Shown piece by piece: positions 55,995 through 64,000 of a stretch of DNA of 64,000 nucleotides. How positions within the stretch are numbered: the first letter of the stretch is position 1; the number at the start of each line of letters is the position of its first letter. This DNA comes from Plotosus lineatus (Eukaryota; Chordata; Actinopteri; Siluriformes; Plotosidae). The position numbers were made by a program, and so were the translations under genes. The DNA lies in contig CM045734.1 in NCBI GenBank assembly GCA_024760905.1, positions 38,069,064-38,133,063 of the forward strand. Direction: 5' to 3'. Under the pieces are notes generated by a model, which was not told the origin of the DNA, did not search any database, and worked only from the letters and a program-made list of their open reading frames with translations.

Positions 55995-58900
55995 TCATCT
56001 TCTTCCGCTTAGTCCAGGGTCGGGTCGTGGGGGCAGCAACCTCAGCAAAGAGGTCCAGACGTCCCTCTCCCGAGCCACTTCCTCCAACTCTCCCGGGGGG
56101 ACACCGAGGCGGTCCCAGACAAGCCGAGAGACATAGTCCCTCCAGCGTGTTCTAGGTCGACCCCAGGGTCTCTTCCCGGTTGGACATGCCCGAAACACCA
56201 CACCAGGGAGGCGTCCGGGGGGCATTCTGACCAGATGCCCGAGCCACCTCAACTGGCCCCTCTCAATGCGGAGGAGCAGCGGATCTACTCCGAGCTCTCC
56301 CCGGATGGCGGAGCTTCTCACCTTATCTCTAATGGAGAACCCCGCCACCCAGCGAAGGAAGCTCATTTCAGCCGCTTGTATCCGTGATCTTGTTCTTTCG
56401 GTCATTACCCAAAGCTGGTGACCATAGGTGAGGGTTGGAACGTAGATCGACTGGTAAATTGAGAGCTTTGCCTTGCGGCTCAGCTCCTTCTTCACCACGA
56501 CGGACTGGTACAGGCACCGCTTAACAGCAGAGGCTGCAGCGATCCGTCTGTCGATCTCTCGCTCCATCCTTCCCTCACTCGTAAACAAGACCCCAAGATA
56601 CTTAAACTCCTCCACTTGGGGCAGGACCTCATTCCCGACCCGGAGGGTGCATTCCACCATTGTCCGACTGAGAACCATGGCCTTGGACTTGGAGGCACTG
56701 ATCTTCATCCCAGCTGCTTCACACTCAGCTGCGAATCGCTCCAATGAGAGCTGGAGGGCCCGACTTAATGAAGCCAAAAGGACAACATCATCCGCAAAAA
56801 GCAAAGATGATATCCGATGGCCACCAAACCAGAACCCCTCATCGCCTCGACTGCGCCTAGAAATTCTGTCCATAAAAATTATGAACAGAATCGGTGACAA
56901 AGGACAGCCTTGGCGGACTCCGACTCCCACTGGAAACGAATCCGACCTGCTGTTACCAATATGGACCAAACTCTGGCTCCGGTGATACAGCGACCGAATA
57001 GCTCGTAGCAACGGATCCGGAACGCCGTACTCTCGGAGCACGACCCACAAGATCGTTCGAGGGACACGGTCGAAAGCCTTCTCCAAATCCACAAAGCAAA
57101 TGTGGACAGATTGGGCAAACTCCCATGCCCCCTCCAGAATCCTGTGGAGCGTATAGAGTTGGTCAAGAGTGCTGCGGCCAGGACGAAAACCACATTGTTC
57201 CTCCTGAATCCGAGGTTCGACTATCGGTCGGATCCTCCTCTCTAGTACCCCTGCATAGACTTTCCCAGGTAGGCTGAGGAGTGTAATTCCCCGATAATTG
57301 GAACACACCCTCCGGTCCCCCTTTTTAAAAATTGGGACCACCACCCCAGTTTGCCAATCCAGAGGTACAACCCCTGATGACCACACGATGTTGCAGAGAC
57401 GTGTCAACCAAGACAGTCCTACAACATCCAGAGCCCTGAGATATTCCGGGCAGATCTCGTCCAACCCCGGAGCTCGACCACCGAGGAGCTTTTTGACAAC
57501 CTCAGTGACCTCCACTCCAGTGATGGGCGGACCCTCACCCGAACCCCCAGGGTCTTCCTCTTCCACGGAGGGCGTGTTGGTGGGATTGAGGAGGTCCTCA
57601 AAGTATTCCCTCCACCTCTCAACAACATCCCCAGTCAAGGTAAGCAGCTCCCCACCTCCACTGTAAACAGTGTTTGTGAAGAACTGCTTCCCCCTCTTGA
57701 GGCGTCGGACGGTGGCCCAGAACCTTTTTGAGGCCAACCGATAATCACTCTCCAGGCCCTCACCGAACTCCTCCCGCGCCCGAGATTTTGCATCTGCGAC
57801 AGTCTCGGCTGCAGCACGTTTGGCCTGCCGGTACCCGTTTGCTGCCTCAGGAGTCCCACAGGCTAATAAAACCCGATAGGCCTCCTTCTTCAGCTGGACG
57901 GCCCCCTTCACCGCAGGTGTCCACCACCGGGTTCAGGGATTACCGCCACGACAAGCACCGACGACCTTACGGCCACAGCTATGGGCTGCCGCCTCAGCAA
58001 TGGAGGCACGAAACATGGCCCATTCAGATTCCATGTCCCCCGCCTCCTCCAGAACGTGGTTATAGCTCTGCCGGAGGTGGGAGTTAAAGGCCTCTCGGAC
58101 AGGGGAGTCAGCCAAACGTTCTCAGCAGACCCTGATTACACGCTTGGGCCTGCCAGGTCTGGAAGGCAACCTCCCACACCACCGAAGCCAACTCACCACC
58201 AGGTAGTGATCGGTAGACAGCTCAGCTCCTCTCTTCACCTGAGTGTCCAGAACATATGGTCGCAAGTCCGATGACACGACTACAAAGTCAATCATCGAAC
58301 TGCGACCTAGGGTGTCCTGATGCCAAGTGCACTTATGGACACCCTTATGTTCGAACATGGTGTTCGTGATAGACAAACTGTGACGAACACAGAAGTCTAA
58401 CAACGAAACACCATTCGGATTCAGACTGGACAGGCCGTACCTACCGATCACACCCTTCCAGGTCACACTATTGTTGCCCACATGGGCGTTGAAGTCTCCC
58501 AAGACAACGAGCGAGTCTCCCGAGGGAGCGTTCTCCAACACCCCCTCAAAGACTTCAAAAAGGGTGGGTACTCTGAACTGTCATTTGGTGCATAAGCACA
58601 AATAACAGTCAGGACCCGTCCCCCCACTCGAAGAAAGAGGGAAGCTACCCTTTCGTCAACCGGGGAGAACCCCAACATTTGGGCACCGAGACGGGGGGCA
58701 ACAAGAATACCCACACCGGCTCGCCGCCTCTCCCCATGAGCAACTCCAGAATAGAAAAAGGTCCAGCCTCTTTCGAGATGGATGGTTCCAGAGCCCAAGC
58801 TATGCGTTGAGGTGAGCCCGACTATATCTAGTCGGTATCTCTCCACCTCACGCACCAAATCAGGCTAATTTCCCGCCAGAGAGGTGACATTCCATGTCCC

Positions 58901-59191
58901 GAGGGTCAGAGTAAGTAGCCGAGGATCGGTCCGACAGAACCCATGCCTTTGGCTGCCACCCAACTCACACTGCACCCGACCCCTAAAACTCCTCCCACGG
59001 GTGGTGGGTCCATGGGAGGGCAGACCCATGTCTCCTTTTCGGGCTAGGCCCGGCCAGGCTCCATGGGCATAAGCCCGACCACCAGGCGCTCGCCTTCGAG
59101 CCCCTCCCCTGGGCCTGGCTCCAGGAGGGAACCCTGGTGACCCGCGTCCGGGCAAGGGAGACTGCTTCCTGTGCTCTCTCTCAGATGTCAT
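55995..59191 (-). pseudogene. Rex3: Rex3 EN-RT polyprotein, few disruptions
   Basis: 5' to 3': an Arg/Gly/Pro-rich leader ending LTLGTWNVTSLAGN and a stop near 58865. The endonuclease follows (58858-58463: VERYRLDIVGLTSTHSLGSG, VICAYAPN), then a frameshift near 58545 and the rest of the endonuclease at 58541-58122 (VVLGDFNAHVGN, MIDFVVVSSDLR, STDHYLVV). Stops near 58122 and 57933 replace Trp- and Arg-type positions. The RT then runs uninterrupted for 638 codons from 57911 to 55995: VPIFKKGDRRVCSNYRG, CGFRPGRSTLDQLY, FVDLEKAFDRVP, VRQGCPLSPILF, LLFADDVVLL near residue 370 and HLVRMPPGR at the end. The catalytic residues remain, so the decay is light. Confidence 0.9.
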
Positions 59192-59307
59192 GTGTCATAG
59201 GGGTTTTTGAATCGCACTTCACCCCGGACTTGGACCTTCACCCCGGACTTGTTTGCCTTGGGTGTCCCTACCAGGGGCATTTGCCCCCGACAACATAGCT
59301 CCTAGGA

Positions 59308-59415
59308 TCATTAGATCACGCAAACCCCTCCACCACGATAAGGTGGCGATTCAGGGAGGGGTCATTAGGTCACGCAAACCCCTCTACCACGATAAGGTGG
59401 CGATTCAGGGAGGGG
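59308..59415 (-). repeat. Two tandem 54-bp units at the Rex3 5' end
   Basis: Units at 59308-59361 and 59362-59415 differ at about three positions. Each contains CCCCTCC...GGAGGGG and CCACC...GGTGG complementary segments that would form a two-part hairpin in RNA (on the element strand, CCCCTCCCTGAATCGCCACC then GTGGTGGAGGGG). Tandem 5' monomers often carry promoter activity in LINEs; that role is inferred here. Confidence 0.85.
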
Positions 59416-59462
59416 GCTTTTGTTAAATATTTTATTTAATTGTCTGAATTAATTAAATGTCA

Positions 59463-59806
59463 ATGGCAGTGGTGGTCTAGTGGTATAGGGTGCTGGATTG
59501 CTGATCCAAAGGTTGGGGGTTCGAGTCCCACTCTCCACAAGGTTGTCACTGTCCCCCCTGTGCAGCTAACTGGATTATCAAAGGCCGGTCATGTCTCTCA
59601 CTGTCTATGGTGTGAAGCATGTAAAAGAACCATTGCTCACTTTCGTAAAGAGTAGCTGCATAGCCGTCAGCGTGTTTCTGCCCTGCAATGGCCTGGCGAG
59701 CTGTGCAGGGTGGACTCTGCCCTTGCTGGGAGTTGGCTGGGAGTTGGCTGGGATGGGCGCCAGCCTCCCCGCGACCTTAATTAGGATTAAGCGGTTACAG
59801 AAAATG
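59463..59806 (+). mobile_element. SINE-A, L2-tail form, 12-bp TSD
   Basis: Full-length copy with duplication AATTAAATGTCA at 59451-59462 and 59807-59818. A GGGAGTTGGCT unit is repeated in its tail module. Inserted 35 bp from the Rex3 5' end. Confidence 0.95.
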
Positions 59807-59827
59807 AATTAAATGTCACTGAGAGTA

Positions 59828-60209
59828 AAAGGTAAAGTCTGTTGGGTTTTTACACCCGAGTCTCGTGGCTCATCAGGCTGGTGCTTATCCCCGGTTTCCA
59901 TAGCGGGAAGCGACCAGGAGTTCAACTCCCCCTGGATGGGACGCTAGTCCATCGTGGGTTACCTTCCCAGTATATTTTTACTGGTACCCATTTATACTGC
60001 TGGGTGAACAGAGGCATACTTGTGGTTGAGACCTTGCCCAGGGGTCTTAGCACAGTGAGAGTCTCAGTGGGATTTGAACACACAACCTCCGATCATGAGT
60101 GCAGCACCCTAACCACTACTGTTGGTGCCGGTGGCATAGTGGTTAGGGTGCTGCGCTCATGATCAGGAGGTTGTGAGTTCAAATCCCACTGAGACCCTCA
60201 CTGTGCTAA
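59828..60209 (-). mobile_element. SINE-C with inverted second head
   Basis: Positions 59828-60124 are a full minus-strand SINE-C. Immediately next, 60125-60209 repeats its first roughly 80 bp in plus orientation (GGTGCCGGTGGCATAGTGG to CACTGTGCTAA). A single perfect 13-bp duplication, GTCACTGAGAGTA at 59815-59827 and 60210-60222, encloses both parts, so they arrived or were made in one event. Confidence 0.9.
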
Positions 60210-60222
60210 GTCACTGAGAGTA

Positions 60223-61717
60223 CAATCCAGTTATTTCAATTCTTTGTATGCTTAATAAAAATGTTTTTATCATTATTTAAATGGAGAGATTCTATTAGAA
60301 TGAAAATATTTGCTGTTTTTATGCTAAAATCGTACCCTGTGACTTTCAACCTTGTGATTTCATTAACCCTTTGAAAGCTACACTAAATTTTGGAAAAATT
60401 AAAAATAATTTTTATCCTTTAATATAAACAATTCCATAATTGGTTGAGATTTCCTTTTATGCTAAAACATTAAATGCATACCTAATACCAAATGGTAAAG
60501 CAGAATATGAATGGGTTAAAAATTATTGTCTAATTATCTTATATGTGAAGAAAAATAAACCTTATTTTGTACTCTTTTGTTAAAGTATGTCTTCTTGGCT
60601 GTACATACAGGTTAATTCGGCACAATAGACAGTAACAGGACTGTCATACATTTAAATGTAAGTACATTATTACTTCTACTCTGATTAAAACGGTACATAC
60701 ATACTATCGTAAAATTAGGTGATGGATTTATTTAGGCTGAGTTAATAAAACACAGAGGGATTCAAGACATGAAACCACATCAAGCTGAACATCCAACACT
60801 GAACACATGTGGACAGTCGTTTCGTCACAACTCATGCATCCAACCATTCAAACTTATGTAGCGTTATACACCACCTCAGAGCATGAGCAGTACTGTTAAA
60901 GTCAAACCCATGAACAATTCTGACTTTGTTTGAAGAATGAAATATGAGTTCTAAACTCGTCATCATTCCACCTGATGGCCACCGACCTTTTGACAATCTG
61001 CTTCGAATATGGTAGTATTTCAGACAGCAGTTCAAACCTGCTGCTGTGTTGTGTATAGAACGGGAGATGAGGTGCATTCTGGAAACTTGGACTGGTTTAT
61101 ATACAGCCACAGATGGATAAATGCAGCCTCCACCCTTTCCAAACTCCTCACCTTCCCCAAGAGAAATGGCAGGGGAAACGACCCAAAATGTGCTGATTTG
61201 ACTCTACCCAAGCAGCTGCTGCAAATATTTTGCTTGAAAAACCCTTATGGTGCCATTTGGCGTGGGTGTGAGAAAGGATTACGGCGATTTACTGAGCCGT
61301 TTGTTTAATAGGCATGCAAATGTCTTCCCAGCATGTGCATCAACTCAACTACATCAGGACAGCTTGTTCACACATTGTGCAGATTTGTCAGTAGGGTTCA
61401 ATCATAGGTTCTTTTCAGTTGTATTTAGCTATGCATTATTAGATTTTCAGTACATTCAGAATTTTTTACGAATTCTATATATATTCTGACATAGAATGCA
61501 TTTTACCAGCTCTAATTAATTCCACTCAACTCACCTTTTTTGGTCCGTTCCAAGCAAACTGAATTGATACCAACAAAGTAAGCTGAAAACATTGCAGACA
61601 AGTTGCTGGTGATAAAAAAAATCATCATCATCATCATCATCATCATATTGTGTGACAGTGGATCCTGAACAAACCTGCCATTGTAAAATAGTGTTAAAAT
61701 TATATTCATGTTCTATA
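60223..61717. other. No gene; (ATC)n tract
   Basis: AT-rich sequence. Contains (ATC)n at 61621-61648, which encodes a spurious poly-Asp or poly-Met in shadow ORFs. No supported gene. Confidence 0.5.
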
Positions 61718-62560
61718 CAGACGCTCCCCGAGTTACATTTTAGTTCGGTTCCGCACGGCCGAACATAAGGTGAAAAAAAAACCCCGTAAGTTGTTACTGT
61801 ATGTTCCAGTGACGTATGACGTTCATACCGTACTATACATCCATAAATACCATTATCGCATCTCATAAAACACCCCTAAATCAATTATTATAAAAATAAC
61901 ATTGTAAAATAATATCAAATATGTCAAATAATATCAACATTAATTTCAAATAAATTAAATTCAAGCAAAATAATTTCAAATAGATTCATTTTAATCAAAT
62001 TCACTCATCAAATATCAAATACAGTCTCAAATATAACCCTTAACATTCTCTGTGATACGATCTTTCTGCTTGTAAATGGTTCCGATGGTCGGCGGAGCCA
62101 TTTGGAAGAAACGTGCAACAGTCACGTGTTTTTCACCAGCATCCATTTTCTTGATAATAGCCATCTTCATTTCTAACGAGATGGCTTGCCACTTTTTGTG
62201 ATTACCACTATCACTAGTAGGCTTACGCTTCTGACCAACCATATTTGCTTAGGGTTACAAAAGTCCACAAAACAGTGTAAACACAAAGATCACAGAGACG
62301 ACATCTTAACACAAGGGTAACATGCTGTGAACTGGGAAGAAGCAGGGCACGTTCAGTCTGTCGTTTGTAAACAATGGACGCAGCATCATGCATAAGTAGC
62401 GTATTACGTCAGCGTACTATGTAGGTATGTCTCATACTACAGAGAGCACGCTCAACTCAAAATTTGACTTTTAAAATTATTATTAAATTTTTTTATTAAA
62501 AAAAAAAATGTAAAATCGAAAAATACGTAAAATGAATAAACGTAAAGTGGGGCGTGTCTG
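61718..62560 (-). mobile_element. Tigger-derived element with HTH gene only
   Basis: TA|CAGACGCTCCCCGAGTTACA at the left and AACGTAAAGTGGGGCGTGTCTG|TA (62539-62560) at the right are imperfect inverted termini. At 843 bp it is an internal deletion derivative. The N-terminal transposase exon (62242-62027) is joined to the 3' non-coding part that follows the DDE region in the 47893-49593 copy. Confidence 0.85.
62027..62242 (-). pseudogene. Tigger helix-turn-helix (CENP-B N) remnant
   Basis: 72 codons: MVGQKRKPTSDSG leader, then LEMKMAIIKKMDAGEKHVTV, ARFFQM, PPTIGTIYKQKDRI and ENVKG. This is the first DNA-binding helix-turn-helix of TIGD1-type transposases (A-I-S-x-E-x-K-x-x-I-I-K-x-M-D-A-G-E, then T-I-G-T-I). 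The ORF is open but ends at a deletion junction. There is no second HTH and no DDE domain. It could in principle still bind the TIRs, but expression is not shown. Confidence 0.8.
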
Positions 62561-62562
62561 TA

Positions 62563-63868
62563 CTTCACTGACTATATTTGTGTATATTATCTCTTTGTGC
62601 ACAGGTGTGTATGTGTATTCATGCAAAATGCTGTTATGGTAAGCCGATGCTGTCACGATTCATCATATTTTGCATTTTGTTTAAAAATGACATAAAAAGT
62701 GCTGTTTAATTTGTGAATACAGCATAAAATGTGGTGTTCAAACTGTCAAGACACCCATTATTATCCTGAGTAATAGTAAAGTGGTGTACCAATAATTCAT
62801 AGTGGTTTCAGCAATGGAAGGTTCAACAAAATAATCATTGCAGGATATAATGAAAAGAGTTATCTGAAGCACAATGTTTCCCAATTAATATGTAGAATTC
62901 TTTGAAGTCAGATTAGTAGTCCTTCACTAATACATCACATGGTGTACACAGGAGATTTTCCTGTGTGTGTGTCATGTTGAAGATGATGTCATGGAGTTTC
63001 ATGTGGCTTCAGTGTGATGACAGGCTACACCGAGGGGATACTATGCCTACAATGAAAAACAAAGTACCTGGTGCTCAAATGGAGTAGAGTTGCATCAAAT
63101 GGAAAAGGGATATATGATAGTGTCTTGATTATGATGGGCAAGGGTTGGCGTTATTGGTCCGAATTATTGCCTATCGTATGGAAAAGGCTAACATAAAGTA
63201 CTATCTTAGACATCTGCACAAAGCCTGTTTATTAACTAGTGTACCCCCAATGGAGGTAAGTGCTGATCATGTTATACTCCGTAGACCAATTAGTGCAATG
63301 GGGTGGTGCTACCCAGGTGTTGGGCGTCTAATTTAAGTGTTTGTGCTTCAGTAGAAAAGCACTGATAAAGGCAGAAGTAGTGAAAAAAAGCTCCGAATCA
63401 AAGTAAGGAGAGATAAGATGAACTCATCCTCTTTGCTAATTCTCATCCTGTGTTTAAGCTCTGGCTCTGAGAGATGCCTTTCAGCATGTAGATGTATTCC
63501 ACTTATTAGTCCTCCTGGTCCAATGGCTGAATAAACCTAAAAGCCTGAGTGGAACAGGCCAGGTTTAAATGGAACTTAATCAAAGCAAAGCCTGATTTTT
63601 TTAAAGCTTCGAATTTATGCTAATCCGGCTGCAATTTTGTTTGGTTGAGAGGATTTGGCTCTCATGTTTTGGCTCCCAACATGGCCTTCTGGAAGAGAAT
63701 TTTAATAAGATGAGTGTCTTTAATTAAAGAAAAAATGTCTGACTTTTTTATGGCATTGAAATAGCAAAATATCTAAGTATGCTTAAAGACACTTATTTTC
63801 CCAAAATTAAGATAGCATCCTGACTCAAGCACCACTCCTGAGTGTGTAAACAATTCATCTGTTCCTGC
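62563..63868. other. No recognisable feature
   Basis: AT-rich, apparently unique sequence. The ORF at 63145-63336 has no recognised domain. Confidence 0.5.
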
Positions 63869-63870
63869 AG

Positions 63871-63920
<50 letters not shown>

Positions 63921-63955
63921 GAGAGAGCGAGAGAGCGAGAGAGAGAGAGAGAGAG
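63869..63955. repeat. (CA)n-(GA)n compound microsatellite
   Basis: About 24 CA units followed by GAGAGAGCGAGAGAGCGAG-type sequence near the window end. Confidence 0.95.
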
Positions 63956-64000
63956 GGGGTCCTGGAGAGCTCATTGGCTAGTGAATAATGAAGCAGTGCA

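Larger units (their letters stand above)
55978..59415 (-). mobile_element. Rex3: Rex3 LINE, full-length insertion
   Basis: A 3.44-kb minus-strand insertion bounded by the 13-bp duplication GCTTTTGTTAAAT (55965-55977 and 59416-59428). The 3' end is (GAT)n; the 5' end consists of two 54-bp tandem units. Two sites match the published Rex3 PCR primers as I remember them: CGGTGACAAAGGACAGCCTT at 56892 (first 20 bases) and ACCACCACCCCAGTTTGCCA at 57337-57356. They lie about 465 bp apart, close to the usual Rex3 amplicon. Most Rex3 copies are 5' truncated; this one is not. Encodes endonuclease and RT, now interrupted by stops. Confidence 0.9.

Noticed and set aside
61531..61709. Acidic or Met-rich peptide ORFs
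   Set aside because: Produced by translation of an (ATC)n microsatellite.

Overview
This window reads as accessory (intergenic or deep intronic) DNA of a ray-finned fish, most likely a teleost. I find no complete host gene. The only host-like coding signal is one weak 48-bp candidate exon at 14368-14415. The fish call rests on a full-length Rex3-type LINE at 55978-59415, on RTE-like LINEs of the type common in teleosts, on tRNA-headed SINEs, on Tc1, Tigger/pogo and hAT relics, and on dense (TG)n, (TA)n and (AAT)n microsatellites. I cannot name the species.

Layout. 0-6.3 kb: SINEs, a MITE and a decayed Rex1-like RT fragment. 6.3-8.1 kb: a Tigger-like composite. 8.3-18.1 kb: scattered SINEs, one hAT (15.1-16.4 kb) and the candidate exon. 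18.2-23.5 kb: a Tc1 relic, three pogo-type MITEs in a row, then RTE LINE copy C. 24-32 kb: microsatellites, a Rex1-like LINE tail carrying a MITE that carries a hAT fold-back, and two SINEs. 32.5-34.1 kb: a hAT relic containing a chimeric SINE. 35.7-40.1 kb: a hAT-bounded block holding RTE LINE copy A (minus strand). 40.5-44.4 kb: a TIR element holding RTE LINE copy B (plus strand, nearly intact). 45.3-49.6 kb: a MITE nested in its own family, then a Tigger transposase relic. 51.4-55.8 kb: a SINE pair, an 8-bp-TSD element with telomere-like repeats, a hAT relic, and stacked SINEs in (TA)n. 56-60.2 kb: Rex3, then two more SINEs. 61.7-62.6 kb: a Tigger derivative with a helix-turn-helix ORF.

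I use working names. SINE-A has the head GGGCAGTGGTGGTCTAG, SINE-B has GGCGGCACGGTGGCG, SINE-C has GGGGCCGGTGGCGTAG and SINE-D has GGGGATTTAGCTCAGTTGG. MITE1 has termini CAGKGATCCCTC.

The most interesting pattern is modular SINE construction. SINE-A occurs with two unrelated 3' ends. One form is built from the 5'UTR piece plus the 3' terminus of the RTE LINE present in the same window. The other form ends in an L2-like tail that it shares with SINE-B. One SINE-B copy carries a third, BovB-like 3' end. The LINEs would supply the copying machinery, and the SINEs appear to have switched partner by switching tail. Several copies have clear target-site duplications, so insertion boundaries and nesting order can be read directly.
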